DNA from: an uncultured Christensenellaceae bacterium
GTDB taxonomy: Bacteria; Bacillota; Clostridia; Christensenellales; UBA3700
Assembly: GCA_944380285.1 (NCBI GenBank)
Contig: CALWGZ010000001.1
Coordinates: 169,613 to 233,612, forward strand
DNA: 64,000 bases
Direction of reading: 5' to 3'
Shown here: one piece after another, positions 9,294-19,324 of the stretch
How positions within the stretch are numbered: position 1 is the first letter of the stretch
Layout: each line of letters starts with the position of its first letter
Made by a program: the position numbers and the translations under genes
The notes under the pieces: generated by a model
The model's input: only the letters and a program-made list of their open reading frames with translations
Told to the model about the DNA's origin: nothing
The model's database searches: none

Positions 9294-10471
9294 TTGAGAT
9301 CGGCGAGTATGCGCGCGACCGCCTCTTTGGTGCGCTCCTTGTCGCCGAACGCAGTCAGGCGGAAGTAGCCCTCGCCCATCGCGCCGAAGCCCGCTCCCGG
9401 CGTGCCGACGACGTTTGCCCTCGTCAGCAGCCTGTCGAAGTAGTCCCAGCTGGACAGCCCCATCGGACACTCCAGCCATATGTACGGCGAGTTGAGCCCG
9501 CCGGTGTGCCATATCCCCGCGCTCTCCAAGCCTTCGTGTATCACGCGCGCGTTCTCGGAATAGTACGCGAGATTTTGCTTGATCTGCGCCATGCCCTCGG
9601 GGGTGAACACCGCCTCCGCCGCACGCTGTACGACGTAGGGCACTCCGTTGAACTTGGTCGATTGACGCCTGTTCCAAAGCGCGCCGAGCGACACGCCCTC
9701 CCTCTTGAGCTCGTGCGGCACGACGACGTAGCCGCAGCGCGTGCCTGTGAAGCCGGCGATCTTGGAAAACGAGTTGAACTCGATCGCGCATTCGCGCGCG
9801 CCGTCGATCTCAAAGATGCTGCGCGGCAGCGACGGGTCGGTGACAAAACTCTCGTACGCCGCGTCGAAGAGTATCAGCGCGTCGCACTCGTTCGCATAGT
9901 CGACCCATTGTTTGAGCTCGGCATGGTCGTAGACCGCGCCGGTCGGATTGTTGGGACTGCATATGTAGATGATGTCCGCCTTGTAGCTCTTGTCGGGAAG
10001 GGGCTTGAAGCCGTTGCCCTTGTTGCCCTCGATCGTGTCTATCTTCCTGCCCGCCATGACGTTGGCGTCGACGTACGCGGGATAGACGGGATCGGGGATG
10101 AGCACCTTGTTGTCCGCGCCGAAGATGTCGAGGATGTTGCCGACGTCGCTCTTTGCGCCGTCGCTGACATACACCTCGTCCGCCGCGACCTTGACGCCCT
10201 TGCCGCCGTAGTAGTTCGCGATCGCCTCGCGCAAAAACTCATAGCCCGGCTCGGGTCCGTAGCCGCGGAACGTCTCCTTGACGCCCATCTCGTCCGCCGC
10301 CCTCTTCATCGCGTCGACGACAGCCGGCGCGAGCGGCAGAGTGACGTCGCCTATCCCGAGGCGGATGATGTCCGCGTCGGGGTTCGCCGCCTTGTAGGCG
10401 TTGACCTTCTTGGCGATCGTCGAGAAGAGGTAGCTGTCTTTGAGATCCAAAAAACCGTGATTGATCTTCAT
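9290..10471 (-). CDS. dapL: LL-diaminopimelate aminotransferase
   Basis: 393-residue fold-type I PLP enzyme converting tetrahydrodipicolinate to LL-diaminopimelate in one step for lysine and peptidoglycan. RLGIGDVTLPL, FRGYGPEPGYEFLREAIA, CSPNNPTGAV and the PLP Lys237 in NSFSKIAGFTGTRCGY are diagnostic for DapL rather than a general aspartate-type transaminase. Its presence suggests the direct aminotransferase route replaces DapC/D/E. Start overlaps the purA stop (ATGA). Confidence 0.93.
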   Translation of the reverse strand: MKINHGFLDLKDSYLFSTIAKKVNAYKAANPDADIIRLGIGDVTLPLAPAVVDAMKRAADEMGVKETFRGYGPEPGYEFLREAIANYYGGKGVKVAADEVYVSDGAKSDVGNILDIFGADNKVLIPDPVYPAYVDANVMAGRKIDTIEGNKGNGFKPLPDKSYKADIIYICSPNNPTGAVYDHAELKQWVDYANECDALILFDAAYESFVTDPSLPRSIFEIDGARECAIEFNSFSKIAGFTGTRCGYVVVPHELKREGVSLGALWNRRQSTKFNGVPYVVQRAAEAVFTPEGMAQIKQNLAYYSENARVIHEGLESAGIWHTGGLNSPYIWLECPMGLSSWDYFDRLLTRANVVGTPGAGFGAMGEGYFRLTAFGDKERTKEAVARILADLK

Positions 10472-11748
10472 TTGCACGCCCTCACGATGTATTCGTCGCG
10501 CTCCGCACCCACAGAGACGCAGGTGATCGGGCAATCGACCATCTTTTCGAGCGCGGCGATGTATGCCCTCGCCTGCTCGGGCAGGTCGCTCTCCTTGCGG
10601 CACTTGCTGATGTCGCACTTCCAGCCGTCGAAATACTCGAAGATCGGCTTCGCAATGCGCAGTCTCTCGCCGCGCGGGAAGTCGGTCACTCTCTCTCCGT
10701 CGACGTCATAGGCGATGCAGACGGGGATCTTGTCCATATAGGACAGCACGTCCAGCTTGGTCAGCGCGAGCTCGTCCGCGCCCTGCATGCGCACGCCGTA
10801 CCTGCTCGCGACCGCGTCGAACGCGCCGACGCGTCTCGGTCTGCCTGTCGCCGCGCCGTATTCCGCACCCGCGTCGCGCAGCGCCTTCGCCTCGTCGCCG
10901 AACATCTCGACGGTGAACGGTCCCTCGCCGACGCACGAGCTGTACGCCTTCATGATGCCGAACACCTTGTCCAGCTTGTGACGGGGGATCCCCGCGCCTA
11001 TCGGCGCGTATGCGGCGATCGTGTTGGACGACGACGTGTAGGGATTGATGCCGAAGTCGATGTCCCTGAGCGCCCCGAGCTGAGCCTCGAAGATGACCTT
11101 CTTGCCCTGTTTGAGCGCGTCTTCCAGCCACAGTCCGGTGTCGCAGACAAAGGGCTTCAAAATGTCGCCGTACTTGCGCAGCCACGCCATCTCCTCGTCA
11201 AAGTCGATCGGCGCGCCGCCGTATGCCTTCTCGATGAAGAGGTTTTTCCACTCGATCACTCCCTTCATGCGCTTTTCGAGCGCTTCGGGGAAGAACAGAT
11301 CGCCCATCGTGACGATCTTCTTCAAATACTTGTCGCCGTAGACGGGCGCGATGCCGCGGCGGGTCGAACCGTACTTGGCGTCGCCCAATCTGTCCTCTTC
11401 GAGGCAGTCTTGAAGGACGTGATAGGGCATGCAGATGACAGCCCTGTCGCTGATCTTGAGGTTGTCGGGCGTGATCTTGACGCCGGCGGCGGTCAAACGC
11501 TCGATCTCGCCGACCAAGTGCTTCATGTCTATGACCATGCCGTTGCCCATCACGTTGACGACCTCGGGACGAAGTATGCCCGACGGGATCAGGTTGAGGA
11601 TGAACTTGCCCAAGTGATTGATGACGGTGTGACCGGCGTTGTTGCCGCCCTGATAGCGGACGACGACGTCGTAGTCGCTCGAGATCAAGTCGACCATCCT
11701 GCCCTTGCCTTCGTCGCCCCAATTGATGCCTGCTATTGCTGTTAACAT
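10468..11748 (-). CDS. purA: Adenylosuccinate synthetase
   Basis: 426 residues, standard length. WGDEGKG at 10-16 is the P-loop with catalytic Asp, NNAGHT the IMP/GTP loop with the catalytic His, and GIxxxxTSSN-like INPYTSSSN is present. First committed step from IMP to AMP using GTP and Asp. SD GGAGAG before the ATG. Lies 40 bp after guaA, so the AMP and GMP branch enzymes are co-transcribed. Confidence 0.96.
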   Translation of the reverse strand: MLTAIAGINWGDEGKGRMVDLISSDYDVVVRYQGGNNAGHTVINHLGKFILNLIPSGILRPEVVNVMGNGMVIDMKHLVGEIERLTAAGVKITPDNLKISDRAVICMPYHVLQDCLEEDRLGDAKYGSTRRGIAPVYGDKYLKKIVTMGDLFFPEALEKRMKGVIEWKNLFIEKAYGGAPIDFDEEMAWLRKYGDILKPFVCDTGLWLEDALKQGKKVIFEAQLGALRDIDFGINPYTSSSNTIAAYAPIGAGIPRHKLDKVFGIMKAYSSCVGEGPFTVEMFGDEAKALRDAGAEYGAATGRPRRVGAFDAVASRYGVRMQGADELALTKLDVLSYMDKIPVCIAYDVDGERVTDFPRGERLRIAKPIFEYFDGWKCDISKCRKESDLPEQARAYIAALEKMVDCPITCVSVGAERDEYIVRACK

Positions 11749-11788
11749 ATCTCTCTCCTTTCCGGCGCTGCCGGGTGAATGCTTTGAG

Positions 11789-13321
11789 TTACTCCCACTC
11801 GATCGTCGCCGGCGGCTTGCTGGTGATGTCGTAGACGACGCGGTTGACGTGTTTGACTTCGTTGACGATGCGCGTCGAGATCTTTTCGAGCACGTCGTGC
11901 GGTATCCTCGCCCAATCGGCGGTCATGCCGTCGACGGACGTCACCGCGCGAAGTACGACCGTGTGGTCGTAGGTGCGGCTGTCGCCCATGACGCCCACGC
12001 TGCGCATATCGGTCAAAACGGCGAAATATTGCCAGATCTCGCTGTCAAGCCCCGCCTTGGCGACCTCGTCGCGGAAGACGAAGTCCGCCTCGCGCAGGAT
12101 GTCCAATTTTTCGCGAGTGATGTCGCCTATGATGCGGATCGCAAGCCCAGGCCCCGGGAAGGGTTGGCGCATGACGACGTCGCGCGGCAGCCCCAGCTCG
12201 AACCCCACCTTGCGAACCTCGTCCTTGAACAGGTCGCGCAGCGGCTCGACGATCTCTTTGAAATTGACGACGCTGGGCAGTCCGCCCACGTTGTGGTGGC
12301 TCTTGATGACCGCGGAATTGCCGAGCCCCGACTCGATGACGTCGGGATAGATCGTGCCCTGAACGAGGAAGTCGACCGCGCCGATCTTCTTCGCCTCTTC
12401 TTCGAACACGTCGATGAACTCCTTGCCGATGATCTTGCGCTTGGTCTCGGGATCTTTGACCCCGGCGAGCTTGGCGAGGAAACGCTCGGAAGCGTCGGCG
12501 AGGATGACGTTCATCCCCATGTCCTCTTTGAACACCTTCATGACCTGCTTCGCCTCGTCCTTGCGCAGCAGACCGTGGTCGACAAAGATGCAGGTCAACG
12601 CGTCGCCGACCGCCTTGTGTATCAGCGTCGCCGCGACCGCGCTGTCCACGCCGCCGCTGAACGCGCAGAGCACCTTTTTGCCGCCCAGCTTGGCGCGAAG
12701 CGCCTCGATCGAGTTCTTGGCAAAGTTGCCCATCGTCCAATCGCCCTTGACGCCCGCGACCTCGTAGAGGAAGTTGCGGAGCTGATCTATGCCGCGCTGA
12801 GTGTGGTGCACCTCGGGGTGATATTGCACGCCGTAGATCTTGCGCTTGTCGTCCGCGAACGCCGCGATCTTGCAGGTGTCGGTGTGAGCGACGACCTTGA
12901 AGCCCTCGGGCAGCGCCTCCACCCTGTCGGTGTGGCTCATCCAGCAAATGCCGTCCTCAAGCCCCTTGTAGAGCGGACAGCTCTTGTCGTAGACGGCGTC
13001 CTGTCTGCCGTACTCGCGCGTTTCGGCATGTTCCACCTTTCCGCCGAGCGTGTAGGCGATCAGCTGACAGCCGTAGCAGATGCCGAGCACCGGGATGCCC
13101 AGCTCGAAGATGCCCTTGTCGACATGCGGCGCGCCGTCGTTGTAGACGCTGGACGGACCGCCGGTGAAGATGATCGCCTTGGGCGCCATCTCGCGGATCT
13201 TGTCGAGCGACATGGTGCACGGATGCATCTCGCAATAGACGTTGAGTTCTCTGACGCGTCTGGCGATCAGCTGATTGTACTGACCGCCGAAGTCGAGGAC
13301 CAAAACCTTTTCGTTGACCAT
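11789..13321 (-). CDS. guaA: GMP synthase (glutamine-hydrolysing)
   Basis: 510 residues with class I glutamine amidotransferase domain (nucleophile Cys82 in GICYGC, His168/Glu170 in QYHPE) and ATP pyrophosphatase domain (SGGVDS at 222-227), ending in the dimerisation domain with [11 protein letters not shown]. Converts XMP to GMP. SD AAGGAG precedes the ATG, 12 bp after the P-type ATPase stop. No purine or guanidine riboswitch is visible in this spacing. Confidence 0.97.
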   Translation of the reverse strand: MVNEKVLVLDFGGQYNQLIARRVRELNVYCEMHPCTMSLDKIREMAPKAIIFTGGPSSVYNDGAPHVDKGIFELGIPVLGICYGCQLIAYTLGGKVEHAETREYGRQDAVYDKSCPLYKGLEDGICWMSHTDRVEALPEGFKVVAHTDTCKIAAFADDKRKIYGVQYHPEVHHTQRGIDQLRNFLYEVAGVKGDWTMGNFAKNSIEALRAKLGGKKVLCAFSGGVDSAVAATLIHKAVGDALTCIFVDHGLLRKDEAKQVMKVFKEDMGMNVILADASERFLAKLAGVKDPETKRKIIGKEFIDVFEEEAKKIGAVDFLVQGTIYPDVIESGLGNSAVIKSHHNVGGLPSVVNFKEIVEPLRDLFKDEVRKVGFELGLPRDVVMRQPFPGPGLAIRIIGDITREKLDILREADFVFRDEVAKAGLDSEIWQYFAVLTDMRSVGVMGDSRTYDHTVVLRAVTSVDGMTADWARIPHDVLEKISTRIVNEVKHVNRVVYDITSKPPATIEWE

Positions 13322-13333
13322 TTTATGCTCCTT

Positions 13334-16300
13334 TCAAATGATATCTTTGGTGTTGTATCTTGCGGACTTTGCCGCCTTTTTGTGCGCTTTCTTTTCCTGC
13401 CGCCTCTTCGCCCTCTTCTCGTGCCCCGGGATCGCCGCCGCGACCCGTCCGAAGAACGCCCATACGTCCTTGCACAGCTTTTTGACCGCCTCGATCTCCG
13501 CCCTCATCACGACGATCATCGGGAAGACCGCGAGCAATATGAACACGATGTTCCACGTCATCTCCGTCGTCAGCGCCGCGAGCGACAAAATGTCGCGCAC
13601 GAACGTCGCCGACACCGCCGCAATGTATACGACGACGCACATCGCGAGCAGGTAGAGCCTCTCCTTGTTGTAGGGCATGCACACCCAAAGCAACGTGATG
13701 AAGGACACGAGCGACGTCACATAGAAGGACATCGTCGACACCTGAGCGGACACGTCTATCCCGACGTCGCGGTAGACGACGCCTATGATCGTCACCATCA
13801 CCGCGACCGTGAGACCCGACGGCAGCGCCTTGTTGAACACCTTGCCCAAAAACGAGCCGGTGACCTTGGCGCCGTTCGGCTCGATCGCAAGGAAGAAAGA
13901 CGGGATGCCGACGAACAGTCCGCTGATCAGCGTCAGCTGGATCGGCTCGAACGGATAGGCAAGCCCCAAGATGATCAGTATCAGCGACAGCACGACCGAG
14001 AACGTAGTCTTGACGAGGAAGAGGGACGCCGCCCTCTCGATGTTATTGATGACCCTTCTGCCCTCGGCGACCACGCTGGGGAGCGACGCAAAGTCGCTGT
14101 CCAAAAGCACGAGCTGCGCAACGTTGCGGCTCGCCTCCGAGCCCGACGCCATCGCGATCGAACAGTCCGCCTCTTTGAGCGCCATGACGTCGTTGACGCC
14201 GTCGCCTGTCATGCCGACCGTCTTGCCGTGGTCTTTGAGCGCGGTGACGAACAGCTTTTTCTGCTTGGGCGTCACGCGCCCGAAGACGGTGTACTTTTCG
14301 ACCGCATCGTAGATCTTTTCTTGGGTGTCGAGTTCGGTCGCGTCGACGTACCTGTCCGCGCCGGCAAGCCCCGCCCTCTCGGCGACCTTGGACACTGTCA
14401 ACGGGTTGTCGCCCGAAATGACCTTGAGCTCGACGCCCTGACGGGCGAAATACTCCAAAGTGGTCTTGGCGTTGTCGCGGATCTTGTCCGAAAGCACGAT
14501 CAGCGCGACCGGGCGCATCTTTTCGGGGTCCATTGTCTCGCCAAGCTGCTGCATCGTCTTGACGAGCACGAGCACGCGGTAGCCCTGCGCGCTGTATTCG
14601 GCGACATCGCCGGCAACGAGTTGATATCTGTCTTTGAGCACGAACTCGGGCGCGCCGACGACAAACCTGCCCTCCGAGCCGAAATCCGCCGCGCTCCACT
14701 TGCGCGCAGACGAGAAAGGCACCGTCTTTTCCGCCTTCCAGACGACGTTGGACTTGAAATATCTCGCAAACGCCTCGAACGTCGCGCCCTCAGCGCCGAG
14801 CGCCGCGACCATGTTGGTCATGATGTCGTCCGGCAAGCCGTAACGCGTCGAGTATATGTGCGTCTTCTCCACCTGCATGCTGCCCTCGGTGATCGTCCCC
14901 GTCTTGTCCAGACAGAGCACGTCGACGCGGGCGAGCGTCTCGATGCTGTACAGATCCTGCACCAGCGTGCGCTTTCGCGCCAGCTTGATGACGCCGACCG
15001 CCAGCGCGATCGAGGTCAGCATCACCAGCCCCTCCGGGATCATGCCGACCACCGAAGCGACCGTGCCCGTCACCGCCTCGTTGAGAGAATCGGTGTTGGT
15101 GCGGTTGTTGAAAAACATCAATATCCCCAGCGGGAAGATCGCGATCGAGACGATGCGGATGATCCAATTGATCGAACGCATCAGCTCGGACTTTGGCTTT
15201 TTGAACTTCTTCGCCTCCGCCATCAGCTTTGACGAAAAACTGTCGGCGCCGACCGCGCTTACCCTCGCGCGGCAGTCGCCCGCCTGCACGAAACTGCCCG
15301 AATAGAGGAAGTCGCCGCTCTGCTTGTGCACGTCGTCCTGCTCGCCTGTCAGCAACGACTCGTTGACCTCGCAGACGCCCTCGGCGACGTGGCAGTCCGC
15401 CGGGATCTGCATCCCCTGTTTGAGCAAGATTATGTCGTCCAAAACTATGTCGGACACCGCGACCGCCTTCACCTCGCCGTCCCTGACGACGTCGACGTGC
15501 GGCGCGGACACCAAAGACATCTTTTCGAGCACCAACTTGGAACGTATCTCCTGCACTATGCCGACGATGATGTTGCAGGTGACGATGATGATGAACAACA
15601 TGTTTTTGAGCTCGCCGTAGACAAGTATCAGCGCCGCCAAAACAAAGTTGATCAGGTTGAACAGCGTCAGCACGTTGGTGCGGAAGATGTTCGCGTACGA
15701 CTTGGTGACGATCGTGGGCTGTTCGTTCGTCCAGCCCGTCGAGACGCGCTCGTCCACCTGCGCCTGCGTCAGCCCGACGTGCGGATGCGCCTCCACCCTT
15801 ACGGGACGTGCGGCGCTGCGCTTGCGCGGCCTCTTGATCGGTTTCGGTTCCGTTTGCGCCTCTTCGGCGCTCGCGTCCGCAGCGGAAAGCTCCTCCTCGG
15901 GCGCGGGCTGCTCCGGCTCCGAAATCACCTCGGAAGGCTGTTCTGCCGCCGCGTCGGCTTGCGGCTGTTGCTCCGCGGGCAGATCGACTGTCTCCGCCGC
16001 CTTTTTGCGCGCCCTCCTGGGACGGGCGGCGGACGCGGACTCGACCTCTTCGGAAGTTTGAGCCGCTGCCGCCTCCTGCTTTTCAGCCTTGCCGCCTTTG
16101 CGCGTCGGCTTGATCTCGGCACTCTCCACGCTCGGCGCCTGCTGAGCCGCCGCGGCTTCACTCTTTGCGGATGAGACGTCTTGCGGCTCGGACCGCCTGT
16201 CGGCGCGCGGCTTCTTCGCCGCAGACTTTGCGCCTGTCGGCTTTGTCTCCGCGGCGGCGTACGCCGAAGCCGCTCTTTCGGCAGCCTCGTCCCTCTTCAT

Positions 16301-16438
16301 CTCGCCCAATTGCGACGGCGGCGGAAGGGGCGTACCCCTGCCTCGCCTCGCCCTTTCGGGGCGAGCGACCTCAGCCTCTCCCGACGGAGCGGCAGCGTCC
16401 TTGGTCTTGCGAGATGTAGTGCGAGCCTTTTCTTCCAT
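13334..16438 (-). CDS. P-type cation ATPase with long charged N-terminal extension
   Basis: 1034 residues. From about 245 it is a complete HAD-type P-ATPase: M1/M2 near 255-300, actuator loop LLTGE (362-366), MIPEGLV in M4 (466-472), phosphorylation site DKTGT at 511-515, hinge TGDGVND at 744-750, then six C-terminal helices. The PEGL motif and overall form resemble CtpE-like (Ca2+) or related P2/P3 pumps; the ion is not determinable. Residues 1-220 are low complexity, rich in Ala, Glu, Lys, Arg and Pro, with no predicted fold. First gene of the operon. The -10 box is only 8 nt from the ATG, so either the message is leaderless or translation starts at Met47 (16300). Confidence 0.88.
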   Translation of the reverse strand: MEEKARTTSRKTKDAAAPSGEAEVARPERARRGRGTPLPPPSQLGEMKRDEAAERAASAYAAAETKPTGAKSAAKKPRADRRSEPQDVSSAKSEAAAAQQAPSVESAEIKPTRKGGKAEKQEAAAAQTSEEVESASAARPRRARKKAAETVDLPAEQQPQADAAAEQPSEVISEPEQPAPEEELSAADASAEEAQTEPKPIKRPRKRSAARPVRVEAHPHVGLTQAQVDERVSTGWTNEQPTIVTKSYANIFRTNVLTLFNLINFVLAALILVYGELKNMLFIIIVTCNIIVGIVQEIRSKLVLEKMSLVSAPHVDVVRDGEVKAVAVSDIVLDDIILLKQGMQIPADCHVAEGVCEVNESLLTGEQDDVHKQSGDFLYSGSFVQAGDCRARVSAVGADSFSSKLMAEAKKFKKPKSELMRSINWIIRIVSIAIFPLGILMFFNNRTNTDSLNEAVTGTVASVVGMIPEGLVMLTSIALAVGVIKLARKRTLVQDLYSIETLARVDVLCLDKTGTITEGSMQVEKTHIYSTRYGLPDDIMTNMVAALGAEGATFEAFARYFKSNVVWKAEKTVPFSSARKWSAADFGSEGRFVVGAPEFVLKDRYQLVAGDVAEYSAQGYRVLVLVKTMQQLGETMDPEKMRPVALIVLSDKIRDNAKTTLEYFARQGVELKVISGDNPLTVSKVAERAGLAGADRYVDATELDTQEKIYDAVEKYTVFGRVTPKQKKLFVTALKDHGKTVGMTGDGVNDVMALKEADCSIAMASGSEASRNVAQLVLLDSDFASLPSVVAEGRRVINNIERAASLFLVKTTFSVVLSLILIILGLAYPFEPIQLTLISGLFVGIPSFFLAIEPNGAKVTGSFLGKVFNKALPSGLTVAVMVTIIGVVYRDVGIDVSAQVSTMSFYVTSLVSFITLLWVCMPYNKERLYLLAMCVVVYIAAVSATFVRDILSLAALTTEMTWNIVFILLAVFPMIVVMRAEIEAVKKLCKDVWAFFGRVAAAIPGHEKRAKRRQEKKAHKKAAKSARYNTKDII

Positions 16439-16446
16439 ACGTTAAG

Positions 16447-16475
16447 AATATACCATTATCGGCGCTTTAAGTCAA
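16447..16475 (-). promoter_or_regulatory. Sigma-70 promoter of the P-type ATPase/guaA/purA operon
   Basis: TTGACT (16470-16475), 17-bp spacer, TATATT (16447-16452). Predicted start of transcription is at about 16440, two bases before the ATG. Confidence 0.8.
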
Positions 16476-16683
16476 TTGTCTGGCGCTATTATATACGCGC
16501 GGACGCACAATTTTTTACGCTGCGCGGGTGCGAAAACCTTTATCGATATCTCTTTGCCGAGCCGTTTTGCCTCTTTTGCCGCACGCCGAAAGATCGCTCG
16601 CCGAACCTCTCGGCGCTCGGACGCTTTGACTCGACAAGCTCTCCGGCAAACAAAACTAAACGCGGATGATCGTGCTCCGCGCA

Positions 16684-16711
16684 AAAGAAAAGCTCCGCCG
16701 AGAAGCGGAGC
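16684..16711 (-). terminator. Terminator of the aromatic amino acid operon
   Basis: Minus-strand stem GCTCCGC/GCGGAGC with 6-nt loop followed by TTTTCTTTT, 35 bp past tyrA. The remaining bases up to the ATPase promoter hold no supported gene. Confidence 0.88.
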
Positions 16712-16745
16712 AAATGTTCGTTTTGTGCACACGGGCACGAAAAAA

Positions 16746-17594
16746 TCACTTTTTGACGTAGCGGTTTCGCCTCTCTGTCGACGACTTGAACAACGCCTCG
16801 AGCGCGTCCTTGTCGCCGGCGGCGAGCGCGTCTCTGATCGCGTTCAGCTGGCGTGTAAAGTCGTCGATCGAACGTATCAGATTGTCGCGGTTGCCGAGGA
16901 AAAGTTCGCTCCAAAGCGTCTCGTTTATGCTCGCTATGCGCGTGAGGTCGCGGAAGGAATCGCCTATGAATTTCTCCGTCTCCGCGCTCTCTTCGTCGCT
17001 GTTGACGAGAGCGACCGCGATCGCGTGCGGCAGCTGCGAGACAAAGCCGATGATCTCGTCGTGCCTTTGCGCCGACACCTCGACGATGCGCTCGAAGCCC
17101 ATGTCCTCGGCAAGCTTCCTCACCGTCTCCATCGCGCTTTGCGACGTGTTTGCGCCGCGCACGAGGATGAAGTTCGCGCCGCGAAGCACAGCCGGGTCGG
17201 CATAGTCGATCCCTCTCTTCTCCCTGCCCGCCATAGGGTGCGCAAACACGAACTCTACGCCCTCGGGCAAAGCCTCTTCGACCTCTTTTTGTATCAGCGA
17301 CTTTATGCCGGCAACGTCGGTGACCACCGTCCCCGGGCGCAGATAAGGCGCGAGCGCGCGCAGATACGGGGCGACTTGACCGGGATAGAGCGCGATGACG
17401 ACGACGTCCGACTTCGCGGCAAACGGCGCGGCGTCGGTGCCGCCGTCCGCGATCATTCCCCTCTGCTTCGCCTTGGCGATCGTGTCGGTCGTGCGCGCGA
17501 CTCCGTAGACGGTATACCCAGCCGCAGAGAGCGCGCCGGCATACGAGCCGCCGACCACTCCGAGTCCTATTATCGTGACGACGGGTCTTTTCAT
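16746..17594 (-). CDS. tyrA: Prephenate dehydrogenase
   Basis: 282 residues. NAD-binding GLGVVGGS at about 10-17, FAHPMAGRE and the downstream helical domain with HDEIIGFVSQLPHAIAVAL identify TyrA (oxidative decarboxylation of prephenate to hydroxyphenylpyruvate). No ACT domain or fused chorismate mutase; the mutase activity is supplied by pheA. Last gene of the operon; ATG overlaps the aroQ stop by 4 bp. Confidence 0.94.
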   Translation of the reverse strand: MKRPVVTIIGLGVVGGSYAGALSAAGYTVYGVARTTDTIAKAKQRGMIADGGTDAAPFAAKSDVVVIALYPGQVAPYLRALAPYLRPGTVVTDVAGIKSLIQKEVEEALPEGVEFVFAHPMAGREKRGIDYADPAVLRGANFILVRGANTSQSAMETVRKLAEDMGFERIVEVSAQRHDEIIGFVSQLPHAIAVALVNSDEESAETEKFIGDSFRDLTRIASINETLWSELFLGNRDNLIRSIDDFTRQLNAIRDALAAGDKDALEALFKSSTERRNRYVKK

Positions 17595-18031
17595 CTCACA
17601 TCCTCGAATTTGCCCGAAACGAGCTGTTTGACCGCGAGCACATAGCCGTCAAAACCTTTGCCGCAGATCTGCGAGCGGCACGCGGGCGCGATCACCGACG
17701 TGTGACGGAACTCCTCGCGCGAGCCGATGCTAGATATGTGCACCTCGACCGTCGGCACCCCGACCGCCTTGACCGCGTCGTGGATCGCGTAGCTGTAATG
17801 AGTGTGCGCCGCCGGATTGATGACGATGCCGTCCGTGCCGTCAAAGTAGGCGGCGTGGATGCGGTCGACGATCGCGCCCTCGTGGTTGCTCTGGAAAAAG
17901 TCGAGCTCTTCGCCCTCGCAGCCGCGCTTGATGTGCTCGCAAAGGTCGGCGTAGGTCTGCCTGCCGTAGACGTCGGGCTCGCGAATGCCCAGCATGTTCA
18001 TGTTGGGACCGTTGATGACCAATATCTTCAT
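17591..18031 (-). CDS. aroQ: Type II 3-dehydroquinate dehydratase
   Basis: 146 residues, the dodecameric type II enzyme. INGPNMNMLGIREPDVYG holds the catalytic Arg/Tyr lid; INPAAHTHYSYAI and EVHISSIGSREEFRHTSV complete the signature. Removes water from 3-dehydroquinate. Starts 1 nt after the aroE/K stop. Confidence 0.96.
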   Translation of the reverse strand: MKILVINGPNMNMLGIREPDVYGRQTYADLCEHIKRGCEGEELDFFQSNHEGAIVDRIHAAYFDGTDGIVINPAAHTHYSYAIHDAVKAVGVPTVEVHISSIGSREEFRHTSVIAPACRSQICGKGFDGYVLAVKQLVSGKFEDVR

Positions 18032-18032
18032 A

Positions 18033-19319
18033 TCACTTCTCCCCGAGAGCGCTCAATATCCTGTCAAAGACCTCGCGCTCGTCCGTATCGTTTTCGATCG
18101 TTATCTGTGCGGCGGCGGCATACCTGTCTTTGCGCTCGCCGTACAGCCGCCACACCCTCTCCGCGCCCTGCACGAGCAGAGGCCGCGACGCATAGTCGAC
18201 ATCGGCGATGATGTCCGCGGGCGCGCGGTCGATGAACACCGTCGTCCCCGAAAGGCGCATGCAGTCGATGTTGAAATCGCGCAGCACAGCGCCGCCGCCC
18301 GTAGCGATCACCAACCCCTTTCGGCACGCGAGACACGCGATCGCCTCGCTCTCTTCGTCGCGGAAAAAGTCCTCGCCGCGCTCGAACATCTCGGCGATCG
18401 TCATCCCCGACAGATGTTGGACGTATGCGTCCGCGTCGACAAATTCCCTCTCCGTCTTTTGGGCTGTCCACGAGCCGAACGTCGTCTTGCCGCAGCCCGG
18501 CATTCCGATCAGCCAAATGTTGCCCGTATCGCGCAAAAAGCCGCGCGCTATCCTGTCGTAGACCGTCTTTGTCAACGCCTCCGCGCCGTCGTCGCCCGTC
18601 CAGATGTGCTGCGACTTCATCGCCTGCGCGACCAGCATATACAGCCCGCCGACCGCCCTCTTGCCCAGCGAGATCGCGCTGCGCAAAAAGCGCGTCAGGA
18701 CGGGATTGTAGATCAGATCCGCCGCCGCGTCGAACCGCGCGACGACATCGTCGCCGACCGGCGACGCGTCCGCGTTCGGAAACATCCCCATCGGCGTGCA
18801 GTTGACGAGCAGATAGCCCTCTCTTCGCCTCAATTCCTCGTAATCTATCGCCGCGTGCCCGTCCGCCGCCGCCCTCGCCGGGTCGCGGCTGACCACGGTC
18901 ACGTCCGCGCCCAGCCTGTTCAGCGCGTATATCACCGAGCGCGCCGCACCGCCGTAGCCGAGCACATACGCGCTCTTGCCCGACGGGTCTATCCCCCTCG
19001 ACGCGAGCATCGCCTCAAAGCCATACGGGTCGGTGTTGTAGCCGAACAGCTTGCCGCCCTCGCGCTTGATCGTGTTGACCGCGCCTATCTCGCGCGCCTC
19101 GTCCGATATGCCGTCGAGAAGGGGCATCACCGCCTGCTTGTAGGGTATCGTCACGTTGACGCCGTCATATCCGAGCAAAAACTCTCTGCCGCGCGCGATC
19201 TCCTCCTCCGTCAGCTCGACGGCGGTGTATTCGCCCTGCCTGCCGCTCAACTCAAAGTAGGCGCGGTGTATCTCGGGCGAGAGAGTATGCGCGAGTTTTT
19301 TGCCGATAACGCAATACAT
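18033..19319 (-). CDS. aroE/aroK: Shikimate dehydrogenase-shikimate kinase fusion
   Basis: 428 residues combining two consecutive steps. Residues 1-260: AroE with catalytic Lys61 (VTIPYK), Asp97 (GYNTD) and NADP loop GYGGAAR (121-127). Residues 266-428: AroK with P-loop GMPGCGKT (272-279), shikimate-binding DAD (295-297) and GGGAVLR (341-347). The two are joined by a linker of only about 8 residues. ATG 19319 is used; an in-frame TTG at 19328 would overlap the pheA stop (TTGA) and has the closer SD, so the start may be nine bases earlier. Confidence 0.93.
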   Translation of the reverse strand: MYCVIGKKLAHTLSPEIHRAYFELSGRQGEYTAVELTEEEIARGREFLLGYDGVNVTIPYKQAVMPLLDGISDEAREIGAVNTIKREGGKLFGYNTDPYGFEAMLASRGIDPSGKSAYVLGYGGAARSVIYALNRLGADVTVVSRDPARAAADGHAAIDYEELRRREGYLLVNCTPMGMFPNADASPVGDDVVARFDAAADLIYNPVLTRFLRSAISLGKRAVGGLYMLVAQAMKSQHIWTGDDGAEALTKTVYDRIARGFLRDTGNIWLIGMPGCGKTTFGSWTAQKTEREFVDADAYVQHLSGMTIAEMFERGEDFFRDEESEAIACLACRKGLVIATGGGAVLRDFNIDCMRLSGTTVFIDRAPADIIADVDYASRPLLVQGAERVWRLYGERKDRYAAAAQITIENDTDEREVFDRILSALGEK

Positions 19320-19324
19320 GTCCG

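Noticed and set aside
11705..15232. 1175-codon open frame on the + strand across guaA and the P-type ATPase
   Set aside because: It is a mirror frame of real minus-strand genes in G+C-rich DNA: Arg/His/Asp-rich sequence, no SD and no family signature. The same applies to 59961-62051 (+) over catalase and 25980-28034 (+) over leuA.
16472..16738. 88-codon minus-strand frame between tyrA and the ATPase
   Set aside because: It spans the tyrA terminator and the ATPase promoter, lacks an SD and is Arg/Cys-biased.
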